19,668 bases of DNA from Bacteroidales bacterium (lineage in GTDB: Bacteria > Bacteroidota > Bacteroidia > Bacteroidales > P3). Position 1 is the first letter of the stretch, and every line of letters begins with the position of its first letter. The stretch is taken from contig CAAGNU010000154.1 of NCBI GenBank assembly GCA_900771365.1, forward strand, positions 1 to 19,668, read 5' to 3'. A program made the position numbers and the translations under genes. The notes below the pieces were generated by a model. It did not search any database. It saw only the letters and a list, made by a program, of their open reading frames with translations, and was not told the origin of the DNA. Of this stretch, positions 1 to 7,134 are shown in pieces.

Positions 1-32
1 GGTGGTGGGGGGGCGGGGGGGGGGGGGGGGGG
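1..32. repeat. Poly-G tract at window edge
   Basis: Positions 7-13 and 15-32 are unbroken G runs of 7 and 18 bases, separated by a single C. The tract lies about 30 bp past the stop codon of the first DUF4919 gene, which reads away from it. It may be a genuine homopolymer tract or a sequencing/assembly artefact at a contig end. The sequence alone cannot tell these apart. Confidence 0.6.
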
Positions 33-61
33 AGAAAATAACGGAGGCGGGGAAACTTGTA

Positions 62-1153
62 TCAGTCGCCTGTGGTGAAGTCTATCAGCTGCGAGCCTTT
101 GGCTCTGCCGCCGCCGTCAACGACGAAGTTGGGGCCGGTGATGGAGAAGGAATAGGCGGTGTGTGGTGCCAGGTCCAGCCTGACGGAGAGGACGGTGTGA
201 TCCTCGTTCCATGAGAAGGGGTAGCACTCGTCGGCATAGGGGAGCATCTTGCGGTCGTCCCTGCCGCGTCCCAGGCCGATACTGTCGAGCATCTTCCGGT
301 CGAAGAGGATTTGCAGCACGAAACGTCCGCTGGGGATGTCCGTCGCACCATCAGCGATGTTGCAGGTGTAGCTTGCCACGGGCATCAGCTCGGGACGCAC
401 CACATCGACATTGAAGAAGAGGGTGTCCACGCCGTACTGTTTCACTCGGAAGGCGTCGTAGAGGTGGGCGCCCCAGATCATAATCGGCTCTTTGGGCTGG
501 AAGTCGTAGAGGTACATCATCAGCTTCTCGTGGCTGGGGCGGGTGACGTACATGGCCTTCTGCCAGCTGGTGCCGTCGCCGGTGCTGGCGATGGCGATCC
601 AGAGGAGGAGGAAGCGCGTCTCCGCCTTGTCGGCCTCGCGGCGGCTGCCGCCGTAGTGCTCGGCCAGCAGGGAGCGCAGCCGGTGCTGATAGTAGTAGGT
701 GCAGATGTCGGCGGGGGCGGCCTTGCCCACCTTCTCTGTCAGGGCGAGGGCGTGCTTCAGCTCAGCCTTTGAGGGGATGCCCTCGCGATCCAGCATTTCG
801 AGGATGGTGTCGTACTGCGCGAAGCTCATGTCGGGGTTGAAGTCCTTCTGGAAGGCGGCGCCGAGATAGAAGGCCTGCAACTCCTCGATGGTCAGCGAGG
901 TGTCGGCCTGCGCGAAACGTTTGGCCAAGGTGCGGAAATAGTGAGGGCTCTGGCGGTCGTTGGACTCCCGCTTTATCTGCTCCAGGTCGGGCGTCACGAA
1001 AATCTGCCGGGCAGAATCTATAGCATCTGTTGGCGTCCTATCATTATTGGCCAAAGACACTATTTCATTTACGATTTCATCCACAGGATTTTCCTGTTGT
1101 GCTGATGCCATATAGCCCCAACACAGTATTGCTATAATCACTATTTTTTTCAT
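62..1153 (-). CDS. DUF4919 domain-containing exported protein with a C-terminal beta domain
   Basis: The 363-residue product starts with a cleavable-looking signal peptide (MKKIVIIAILCWGYMASAQQ). Residues about 51-250 match the DUF4919 pattern as I recognise it: TPDLEQIKRE, then LTIEELQAFYLGAAFQKDFNP, IASTGDG and SHEKLMMYLYDFQPKE, ending YGVDTLFFNVD. Residues about 263-363 look like an all-beta domain resembling bacterial Ig-like Big_5 repeats (DIPSGRFVLQILFDRKM, SWNEDHTVLSVRLDLAPHTAYSF). The gene lies 43 bp downstream of a same-strand paralogue, so the pair probably arose by tandem duplication and may be co-transcribed. Function is unknown; the family is typical of Bacteroidales exported proteins. 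The stop codon is 61 bp from the window edge, so the gene is complete. The start is the only ATG that gives a signal peptide. Confidence 0.85.
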   Translation of the reverse strand: MKKIVIIAILCWGYMASAQQENPVDEIVNEIVSLANNDRTPTDAIDSARQIFVTPDLEQIKRESNDRQSPHYFRTLAKRFAQADTSLTIEELQAFYLGAAFQKDFNPDMSFAQYDTILEMLDREGIPSKAELKHALALTEKVGKAAPADICTYYYQHRLRSLLAEHYGGSRREADKAETRFLLLWIAIASTGDGTSWQKAMYVTRPSHEKLMMYLYDFQPKEPIMIWGAHLYDAFRVKQYGVDTLFFNVDVVRPELMPVASYTCNIADGATDIPSGRFVLQILFDRKMLDSIGLGRGRDDRKMLPYADECYPFSWNEDHTVLSVRLDLAPHTAYSFSITGPNFVVDGGGRAKGSQLIDFTTGD

Positions 1154-1169
1154 AACTATTCATTGTTAA

Positions 1170-1177
1170 CAAAACTA
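1170..1177 (-). promoter_or_regulatory. Possible -7 box before the downstream DUF4919 gene
   Basis: On the minus strand this reads TAGTTTTG, an exact match to the Bacteroidetes -7 consensus TAnnTTTG. I see no TTTG at the usual -33 spacing, and the resulting leader would be only about 10 nt, so a chance match is quite possible. Confidence 0.25.
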
Positions 1178-1196
1178 CGACGAGTCCGCGAAATTG

Positions 1197-2369
1197 TTAC
1201 TTCTTGGTGCGGATATTGCTGACGAGCACGTCCACTCCGTACTCCCACATCATGGTCTTCCACACGCCTTTGGCCATGCCCAGATTCTCCTCGGGCTGAA
1301 AATCCATGATGCTGGCACCCGCAATGTGGGCTTTGGTGTCCAGATAGAGCATGTCGGCCTTGCAGTTGCTGCTGTACATCAGGCAGGTGCGCACCTTGCC
1401 GCTGTCCTCCGTATCCCTGACATTGAACAGATAGAGGACGATACGCCCCTCCGGTACATCCATGGAGAGATTTGCCGTGTCGGCCATCGACGACAGGGTG
1501 TCCTCGGGGAGGTACGTCACCATAGCCACGCGGAACTTGCTGTTCTTCCGCTTTGCCTTGACGAGTTCCAGCTCCACACGCGAGCCCGGCTCGATAGCGA
1601 TTTGCGGACCATGCGTACGGACAGGAACATCCGGCTCCGGCAGTTCCACCTCATCTTCGTCCATCATGCTGCCCCAGAACGACATCATGAAATCGACATT
1701 GAAAAAGAGCGAGCTGACGCCGTAGTCGTTCTCCTCGACGTCAAAAACGTCGTAGGCCGACGTGCCCAGGGTCTGGAGCGACTGATTCTTGGGGACGAAG
1801 CCGTACATGTTCAGCATGAGGTACTCGTGATTCACGCTCATGACGTACATGGCCGTATCGGGCGAGATGCCGTTGCCCGTGCTGGCAATGGTGTAGAAGA
1901 GCATCTGGAACTGCAACTGCGCCTTCTGCATCTCCACAGTGTCGCCACCGTAGGCTTCGGCCAGCATGGAGAGCGCACCGAACTTATAGAAATAGGCAAA
2001 AGGCTCCGAGGGGCACAGCCTTATCACCTCGTCGGCGAGGGCGACGGCGAGGCTCAGGTCGCCCTTCGTGGGCATCGCCTCTTGGTCGAAGATCTTTCGT
2101 ATGGTCGCAAACTGGGCGAAATTCTCATATGGGTTGAAACCCTTCTGGAAGGCCCTGCCGAAATAGAAAGCCTGCAGGTCAGCGATGGTGAGCGTGGTGT
2201 CGGCGGCGGCAAAACGCTTCTCAAGCTTGGCATAATAGCGGTCGCTCTTTCGGTCTTGGACCTCCTTCTTAATCTGATGGAAGTCGGGCGTGACGAAACC
2301 GCTTTGGGCAAACGCCGCCCCGCAGAGCACGAGTGCGGCAAGGAGGGAAAAGAGTCTTTTCATAATCAT
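1197..2369 (-). CDS. DUF4919 domain-containing exported protein (paralogue)
   Basis: The 390-residue product has the signal peptide MKRLFSLLAALVLCGAAFAQ; translation may begin at the ATG at 2369 (MIMKRLF) or at 2363 (MKRLF). Residues about 26-228 form the DUF4919 region, parallel to the neighbour: TPDFHQIKKEVQDRKS, LTIADLQAFYFGRAFQKGFNP, IASTGNG, VNHEYLMLNMYGFVPK, YGVSSLFFNVD. An extra part follows (about 229-390). It contains an acidic linker, a VPEGRIVLYLF segment matching DIPSGRFVLQILF in the paralogue, and a last stretch (about 344-386, including MDFQPEE and YGVDVLVSNI) that resembles the end of the DUF4919 region again. Function is unknown. A terminator-like hairpin lies directly upstream, so separate transcription or attenuation is likely. 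Confidence 0.85.
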   Translation of the reverse strand: MIMKRLFSLLAALVLCGAAFAQSGFVTPDFHQIKKEVQDRKSDRYYAKLEKRFAAADTTLTIADLQAFYFGRAFQKGFNPYENFAQFATIRKIFDQEAMPTKGDLSLAVALADEVIRLCPSEPFAYFYKFGALSMLAEAYGGDTVEMQKAQLQFQMLFYTIASTGNGISPDTAMYVMSVNHEYLMLNMYGFVPKNQSLQTLGTSAYDVFDVEENDYGVSSLFFNVDFMMSFWGSMMDEDEVELPEPDVPVRTHGPQIAIEPGSRVELELVKAKRKNSKFRVAMVTYLPEDTLSSMADTANLSMDVPEGRIVLYLFNVRDTEDSGKVRTCLMYSSNCKADMLYLDTKAHIAGASIMDFQPEENLGMAKGVWKTMMWEYGVDVLVSNIRTKK

Positions 2370-2370
2370 G

Positions 2371-2416
2371 TTTTTTAAAAAGAATGCAGAGCCGCCAACA
2401 GGGACTCTGCATTCTT
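2371..2416 (-). terminator. Intrinsic terminator-like hairpin after the PspC gene
   Basis: A perfect 12-bp inverted repeat, AAGAATGCAGAG (2380-2391) and CTCTGCATTCTT (2405-2416), encloses a 13-nt loop. Read on the minus strand, the hairpin begins about 14 nt past the PspC stop codon and ends in a T run (TTCTTTTTAAAAAA). It stops only about 10 bp before the start codon of the next gene, so it could act as a terminator for PspC, as a leader hairpin for the DUF4919 gene, or both. Confidence 0.7.
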
Positions 2417-2429
2417 GCCGAGGGGAGCA

Positions 2430-2627
2430 TTATTCGCCTTCGGGGGCGCAAATCCATACAATCAGATAGATCCAGAATCCGACGCTGCCGCAGAGCAAGG
2501 CGATAAGAGCAACAATGCGGACCACGGTGGGGTCGATGTTGAAGAATTTGGCCAAACCGCCGCAGACGCCGGCAATCTTCTTGTCGCTCATGCTGCGGGT
2601 GAGTTTCTTTACTTCGTTATTTTCCAT
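2430..2627 (-). CDS. PspC domain protein
   Basis: A 65-residue protein that is essentially one PspC domain: a short charged start, KLTRSMSDKKIAGVCGGLAK at about residues 8-27, FFNIDPTVVRI, then one hydrophobic segment at about 37-60 (VALIALLCGSVGFWIYLIVWI). The GVCGGLA core followed by a D-x-x-x-VRI motif is characteristic of the family. PspC proteins are small inner-membrane proteins linked to envelope stress in Proteobacteria; the role of the short single-domain Bacteroidetes versions is not established. A repeat element precedes the gene and a terminator-like hairpin follows it. Confidence 0.9.
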   Translation of the reverse strand: MENNEVKKLTRSMSDKKIAGVCGGLAKFFNIDPTVVRIVALIALLCGSVGFWIYLIVWICAPEGE

Positions 2628-2644
2628 GTTGAATGTTTTTTATT

Positions 2645-2735
2645 GTGAACTGTGATCAGTGAACTGATTTTTTATGAAGAGTGAATTGTGAATTGACAAA
2701 TGTGGGGCAGCAGCCTTCACTATTCTCAATTCTCC
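2645..2735. repeat. Two-armed 7-nt-period intergenic repeat, M3 / PspC junction
   Basis: The left arm is built of 7-mers such as GTGAACT, GTGATCA and GTGAATT (2645-2666 and 2681-2695) and ends in GAC. The right arm is CAATT-type (TATTCTCAATTCTCCATT, 2721-2738). The arms are roughly reverse-complementary around a G-rich centre. The right arm touches the stop codon of the M3 gene and the left arm lies before PspC. This is the degenerate copy of a family seen at several other junctions in the window. Confidence 0.6.
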
Positions 2736-2736
2736 A

Positions 2737-4851
2737 TTAAATCAGGCCGCGGTCCTTGAGGAGGGGCGTGACGCTGGGCTGCTGGCCGCGGAAGGCGACG
2801 TAGAGTTCCATAGGTTCGACGGTGTTGCCGCTCTCAAGGAGGTGGCGGAACTTCTTGGCGAGCTCGGGGTTGTAGAGGTCGCCGCTCTCAGTGAAGGCTG
2901 CGAAGGCGTCGTGGTCGAGGATGGCGGTCCAGGTGTAGCTGTAGTAGCCTGCGTCATAGCCCGTGGTGAAGATGTGCTGGAAGTAGGGGCTCTTGTAGCG
3001 GCTGATAATCTCGGGGATGAGGCCGATGCGGTCGAGGTGTTCCTTCTCGAAGACGTTGGCGTCGATAGGCTGCTTGGCGGTGATGCTGTGGTAGTCCATG
3101 TCGAGCAGCGAGGCAGCGAGGAGCTCGGTGTTGATGAAGCCCTGGCCGTAGGTCTGAGCGGCGGCAATCTTGGCGATGAGCTCGTCGGGGATGGCCTCGC
3201 CGGTCTTGTAGTGCTTGGCGTAGGTCTTCATCACCTCGGAGTTGCGACACCAGTTTTCCATAATCTGAGAAGGCAGCTCAACGAAGTCGCGGGGCACGTT
3301 GGTGCCGGCCAGCGAGGGATAGTGGCACTTGCTGAGGAGGCCGTGGAGGGCGTGGCCGAACTCGTGGAAGAGGGTCTCGCTCTCGTCGAAGTTGAGCAGT
3401 GAGGGCTTGTCGGCCGTGGGCTTGGTGAAGTTGCAGACCACCTGGATGATGGGGATGATGTTCTCGCCCTGCTGGGTCTCCTTCTGGCCGCGGAACTCGG
3501 TCATCCAAGCGCCGCTGCGCTTGCTGGCGCGGGGGAAGAAGTCCATGTAGAGGATGCCGATGACACTGTCGCCGTCCATCACCTCAAAGGCGTGAGCCTC
3601 CTTGTCGTAGGTGGGCAGGTCGGGGTTCTCGCGGAAGGTGATGCCGTAGAGCTTGGTGGCGGTGGCGAAGGCACCCTCGCGGACGTTATCGAGCGAGAAG
3701 TAGGGACGCACCACGCTGTCCTGGAGGTCGTACTTCTCCTTGCGGAGTTTCTCGCTATAGTAGCGCCAGTCCCAAGGTTCAAGCTTGGCGGCGGGGTCGT
3801 CGGCCACAATCATCTTCTGGTAGGCGGCGCACTCCTCCTTGGCCTTGGCCAGAGCGGGAGTCCAAATCTGCATCAGGCAGTCATAGACGGCCTGGGGGGT
3901 CTTGGCGAGGCAGTCGTCGAGGACATAGTCGGCATGGCTCTTAAAGCCGAGGATGTTGGCACGTTCGAGGCGGAGGTTGGTGAGGGTGTCGATAATCTTG
4001 GTGTTGTCGAACTCGCCGCCGTTACAGCGGGTGCTGTAGGCGTCCCACATCTGCTTGCGGAGGTCGCGGTCGGCGCAGTTCTGCATGAAGGGCTCCCAGC
4101 TGGGCATGTCGAGGCCGAAGACGAGCTTGCCCTTGGTGGCGGGGTCGGCGTTGCCGGTCTCCTGAGCGGCAGCAATCTGGTCGGGGGTGAGGCCTTCGGG
4201 GGCCTTGTCGAGGACGAGCTTGTAGTCGTTGGAGGCCTTGAGGACGTTCTGCGCGAAACGGAGGGTCAGCGAGGCAATCTGTTCGTTGAGCTCGCGGAAG
4301 CGGGGCTGCTGTGCCTCGGGCACATTGGCGCCGCTGCGCACGAAGCCTTTGTAGGTCTCGTCGAGGAGGCGTGCCTGCTCGGCGTTGAGGCCGAGGCTCT
4401 CGCGCTGGTCATAGACGGCCTTGATGCGCTCGAAGAGCTTGGCATTGAGGGCGATGTTGTCGCCGTGCTTGGAAAGCAGAGGCGTCACCTCTTCGGCAAT
4501 GGCCTCCATCTCGTCGTTGTTTTCGCACTCGCTGAGGTTGAAGAAGACGCCGCTGACCATGTTGAGCAGCTCGCCGCTGTACTCGTAGGCCTCGATGGTG
4601 TTCTCGAAGGTGGGGGCCTCGGAGTTGTTGACGATGGCATCGATTTCTTCCATCTGCTGTTTCATGCCTTCCTCGAAGGCGGGCATGTAGTGTTCGGTTT
4701 TGATCTGAGCGAAATCGGGAATCTCGTAGGGGGTGCCCCAGCCCAATTCGGCAGCTTTAATAAAGGGGTTGTCCATGTTTTTCTTACATCCCGTGGCCAG
4801 CAGCGTCATGGCTGCGAAGCCCACGGCTAAAATTGTAGTTTGTTTTTTCAT
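2737..4851 (-). CDS. M3 family metallopeptidase (dipeptidyl carboxypeptidase/oligopeptidase-like lipoprotein)
   Basis: The 704-residue product is the usual length for Dcp-type M3 peptidases. The zinc site HEFGH is at 496-500, with Glu525 (in DFVELPSQ) as the likely third ligand, 29 residues after the first His as in the family. The N-terminus MKKQTTILAVGFAAMTLLATGC suggests a lipoprotein with Cys22 as the acylated residue; Ala at -3 is a slightly weak lipobox. By family knowledge it cleaves dipeptides or short segments from oligopeptides, here probably in the periplasm or at the outer membrane. It is flanked by repeat elements, with the start codon only 17 bp from a 203-bp tandem array. No obvious promoter was found. 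Confidence 0.93.
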   Translation of the reverse strand: MKKQTTILAVGFAAMTLLATGCKKNMDNPFIKAAELGWGTPYEIPDFAQIKTEHYMPAFEEGMKQQMEEIDAIVNNSEAPTFENTIEAYEYSGELLNMVSGVFFNLSECENNDEMEAIAEEVTPLLSKHGDNIALNAKLFERIKAVYDQRESLGLNAEQARLLDETYKGFVRSGANVPEAQQPRFRELNEQIASLTLRFAQNVLKASNDYKLVLDKAPEGLTPDQIAAAQETGNADPATKGKLVFGLDMPSWEPFMQNCADRDLRKQMWDAYSTRCNGGEFDNTKIIDTLTNLRLERANILGFKSHADYVLDDCLAKTPQAVYDCLMQIWTPALAKAKEECAAYQKMIVADDPAAKLEPWDWRYYSEKLRKEKYDLQDSVVRPYFSLDNVREGAFATATKLYGITFRENPDLPTYDKEAHAFEVMDGDSVIGILYMDFFPRASKRSGAWMTEFRGQKETQQGENIIPIIQVVCNFTKPTADKPSLLNFDESETLFHEFGHALHGLLSKCHYPSLAGTNVPRDFVELPSQIMENWCRNSEVMKTYAKHYKTGEAIPDELIAKIAAAQTYGQGFINTELLAASLLDMDYHSITAKQPIDANVFEKEHLDRIGLIPEIISRYKSPYFQHIFTTGYDAGYYSYTWTAILDHDAFAAFTESGDLYNPELAKKFRHLLESGNTVEPMELYVAFRGQQPSVTPLLKDRGLI

Positions 4852-4868
4852 GTTATGTAATGTATATT

Positions 4869-5071
4869 GTGATCTGTGAACCGTGATCTGTGAACCGCGA
4901 TCTGTGAACCGCGATCTGTGAACCGCGATCTGTGAACCGTGAACCGCGATCTGTGAACCGCGATCTGTGAACCGTGAACCGTGATCTGTGAACCGCGATC
5001 TGTGAACCGCGATCTGTGAACCGTGAACCGTGATCTGTGAACCGTGATCTGTGAACCGTGATCTGTGAACC
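4869..5071. repeat. Tandem 14-bp/7-bp array upstream of the M3 gene
   Basis: Thirteen 14-bp units, G(T/C)GATCTGTGAACC, are interspersed with three 7-bp half-units GTGAACC at 4939, 4974 and 5023. Variation is almost confined to the second base of each unit (T or C). The array fills the gap between the thioredoxin gene and the M3 gene. Open frames through it, which would read FTDHGSQITVHRSR-like peptides, are a consequence of the repeat and not genes. Confidence 0.95.
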
Positions 5072-5124
5072 GCGAACTGACAAATGACCGCGTCAGTTCA
5101 ATTCTCAATTTTCAATTCTCAATT
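5072..5124. repeat. Core and right arm of the intergenic repeat
   Basis: This directly continues the tandem array. A perfect 8-bp inverted repeat, GAACTGAC (5074-5081) and GTCAGTTC (5092-5099), has a 10-nt loop and includes the GCGTCAG core at 5090-5096. It is followed by a CAATT-type arm of 7-mers (CAATTCT, CAATTTT, CAATTCT, CAATTCT). The stop codon of the thioredoxin gene (5119-5121) lies inside this arm. Confidence 0.8.
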
Positions 5125-6546
5125 CTTTCCGCAGAGGGCTTTGATGACGTTCTCGATGGTCGACGCTCCCAACTTCTTGGCCTGGATGATGTTGTCCTCG
5201 TCGATAAGGTACACCTGCGGGGTGGCGATAACGTCGTAGACCTCGTGCCAATCCACGTTGGCCTCACCGCCGTCAAGGCTCAGCCAAGCAGGGTCGTTCA
5301 TCTCGTGATCCTTAAGGAACTTCTTCCACTCTCCGCGGGTCTTATCGTCGGGGTCGCTGAGGATGGTGAAGGCAATCATGTTGTACTCGTCGCGGTATTG
5401 CTCAAAGACCTTGTATATAGCGGGGATAGCGTGCTGACAATGGCCGCAATTGGGCGACCAGAAAATGAGCAGTTTCCACTTATTCGGCAGGGTGTGGAGC
5501 GAGTAGGGTGTCCGCAATGTGTCGTAGAGTATCAGCTCTGGGGCCTCTTTCCCTACCAGAAGCCTCTCGTATTTGGCGGCGCGGACAGCCTCTTTCTCAA
5601 TGCTCGAAGGCGAAGCCCAAAAATTGTCGTCCGTGGAATAATAGTTCTGCACAAGATGGACATAAACCTGGTCGTGGACCATCACACTGCTTTGCAGATA
5701 CTTCTGCGTGAGCGTGTTAGTGAGGTACATAAACACGTCGGGCGACTTCTTAGAGCGCTGCAGCACCTTGTCGGCATACTTGATAATCTCCGTTGGGGAG
5801 GCGTACTGTAGCTGCTTATCGAAGAAATTCATCACCCTGTCGTAGAAAACCGCCTTAGGGGTGCGGATAACTGCGTTATCCTCCAGGGGGACATTATCGA
5901 AATAATGGTCGAGATAGGACACTCTGCGGACCGAGTCGGGTATCGTGTCGCCCTTCTCATCAACCAGCGGGGGAATAACCTCCTTATTCACGAGGAGCAT
6001 CTTAGAGAGGAACATCTCGGGGTTGTTATCCACGAGTGACTGCTTGATGCTGTCGAGCTGGAGGAGCTTCTTGCGCCTGTAGTTAGCGAAGGTTGCGGAA
6101 TCCATACCACGGTGCATCTGGGCCAAATCCTTGGCGTACTTTATGTCGATTTGGTGGAAATCGTTGAAAAACTCGTTCTGCACGCTGCCTTTCACCACCA
6201 TATACATCGTCCAGTCCTCCTCCTTGGTCTCAAACTGGAAGAAAGGCTTTTCATGATAGACCACAAAATCGACATAATTGCCCTTAGCGTTGGCAAAGAA
6301 GTAGAGGCCAGGGGCGAGGGTGTCCTTGGTGCTGGAGAATACAAATCGGCCCTTAGAATCGAGCAAAGCCGTATCAACCACACGGTTGCCCTTAGCGAAA
6401 TAGTAGCCGAGATACATCATCGAGTCCTTACCGTTCTCTATTTTGAGCGTAATCTCATAATTAGGCTTCTTGCGAGCCTGAGCCGGCACCACGAGCATGG
6501 CTGCCAGCAAGAATGCAAACAAAAACTTTATTTTAAACATATTCAT
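5119..6546 (-). CDS. TlpA-like thioredoxin-fold protein with DUF4369-like N-terminus
   Basis: A 475-residue exported protein. The start MNMFKIKFLFAFLLAAMLVVPAQA gives a clear signal peptide; the frame stays open 62 codons further upstream, but that stretch covers repeat sequence and has no signal peptide at its end. Residues about 30-130 resemble DUF4369 (YEITLKIENGKDSMMYLGYY, GRFVFSS, GLYFF). A middle region of about 150-320 may correspond to the DUF5106-type segment of such proteins. The C-terminal thioredoxin fold has the redox motif CGHC at 367-370 (FWSPNCGHCQHAIP) and the conserved cis-proline in ATPQVYLID at about 443. It is probably a periplasmic thiol-disulfide oxidoreductase; its partner is not evident. 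The last residue and stop codon are encoded by a repeat arm. Confidence 0.9.
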   Translation of the reverse strand: MNMFKIKFLFAFLLAAMLVVPAQARKKPNYEITLKIENGKDSMMYLGYYFAKGNRVVDTALLDSKGRFVFSSTKDTLAPGLYFFANAKGNYVDFVVYHEKPFFQFETKEEDWTMYMVVKGSVQNEFFNDFHQIDIKYAKDLAQMHRGMDSATFANYRRKKLLQLDSIKQSLVDNNPEMFLSKMLLVNKEVIPPLVDEKGDTIPDSVRRVSYLDHYFDNVPLEDNAVIRTPKAVFYDRVMNFFDKQLQYASPTEIIKYADKVLQRSKKSPDVFMYLTNTLTQKYLQSSVMVHDQVYVHLVQNYYSTDDNFWASPSSIEKEAVRAAKYERLLVGKEAPELILYDTLRTPYSLHTLPNKWKLLIFWSPNCGHCQHAIPAIYKVFEQYRDEYNMIAFTILSDPDDKTRGEWKKFLKDHEMNDPAWLSLDGGEANVDWHEVYDVIATPQVYLIDEDNIIQAKKLGASTIENVIKALCGKN

Positions 6547-6693
6547 TATATATTTCACAATACCATAACGGCAATGTCTACGTATTATTGTCTCAAGTCG
6601 AAAAAAAATTGTGACGAGAAAACTCAGTGCGTTTTCGAACATTTTTGGCCAAGACGCCCCAGTCTCGGAATGCAAAATGTGCCGCATTATGAG

Positions 6694-6750
6694 GTGTGAA
6701 TTGCGAACTGTGAACCGACGGCTCCCGCCCAATTCTCAGTCCCCAATTTA
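6694..6750. repeat. Two-armed intergenic repeat, short copy
   Basis: The left arm GTGTGAATTGCGAACTGTG and following bases (6694-6716) consists of 7-mer steps. A centre GACGGCTCCCGCC leads to a right arm CAATTCTCAGTCCCCAATTT (6729-6748). It has the same polarity relative to the thioredoxin gene as the other copies have to their downstream genes. Confidence 0.55.
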
Positions 6751-6934
6751 AGAACGGCTCTCGCCCCGCTTTTACCCCTTAACCAAACAGATGCTCACTG
6801 GTCATTCTCGAACCCCAGCTCAAGAATACGTTATTTAGAATCCCAATCCAAAAAACATACTAACATTTCGATTTAACATTTCCAAAACTCACCCCGACAA
6901 AAAAATCCGGCAAAACCGAGCCTCGCCCCAGCTC

Positions 6935-6984
6935 CGCCCTACCTTCGCCCTACCTTCGCCCTGCCTTCGCTCCCTAAAGCGAAG
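6935..6984. repeat. Three 11-bp tandem repeats ending in a hairpin
   Basis: CGCCCTACCTT occurs at 6935-6945 and 6946-6956, with a one-mismatch copy at 6957-6967. The last copy runs into a perfect 7-bp hairpin, CTTCGCT (6965-6971) and AGCGAAG (6978-6984), with a 6-nt loop. No T run follows on either strand, so it is not a typical terminator. Role unknown. Confidence 0.75.
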
Positions 6985-7134
6985 CAAAAGCGGGCTTCAA
7001 GAGCTTCTCTCCCGCACTTTCCTATCAACTGTGGCAATCCTTTGATTTAAGAAATTACTTAACAAATTTAACATATCAGAGATATAATATTATCGTGCTT
7101 CTTGCGTTATAGAAATAAAAATTAATATATAAAT

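Larger units (their letters stand above)
6547..7134. other. 588-bp divergent intergenic region
   Basis: It separates the minus-strand thioredoxin gene from the plus-strand antiporter operon and must hold promoters for both. I see a repeat element at 6694-6750, a C-rich tandem repeat with hairpin at 6935-6984, and an AT-rich stretch (7025-7134) before the antiporter. I could not find a convincing TAnnTTTG plus TTTG promoter pair for either gene. No credible small gene was seen. Confidence 0.6.

Noticed and set aside
1194..2378. 394-codon plus-strand open frame opposite the second DUF4919 gene
   Set aside because: It coincides almost exactly with the real gene in antisense, and its composition and lack of motifs fit a shadow frame.
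2653..2672. Hairpin ATCAGT/ACTGAT followed by a T run as a plus-strand terminator
   Set aside because: The loop would be only 2 nt, no plus-strand gene ends here, and the bases belong to the 7-mer repeat arm.
3592..4830. Long plus-strand open frame (412 codons) opposite the M3 gene
   Set aside because: It is a mirror frame of a GC-rich coding region with low-complexity Gly/Val/Glu/Leu composition. The M3 frame has catalytic motifs; this one has none.
4848..5108. Open frames of 76-86 codons on the minus strand reading FTDHGSQITVHRS-like peptides
   Set aside because: They are the translation of the 14/7-bp tandem array. There is no recognisable start context or domain, and a real gene start (M3) lies at their end.
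6547..6732. 62-codon upstream extension of the thioredoxin gene
   Set aside because: The extension covers a repeat element and noncoding sequence, and it would bury the clear signal peptide that begins at 6546.
7041..7070. Promoter for the antiporter operon starting with TTTG at 7041
   Set aside because: No TAnnTTTG box occurs at the required spacing, and the AT-rich stretch offers only loose matches, so I did not annotate one.
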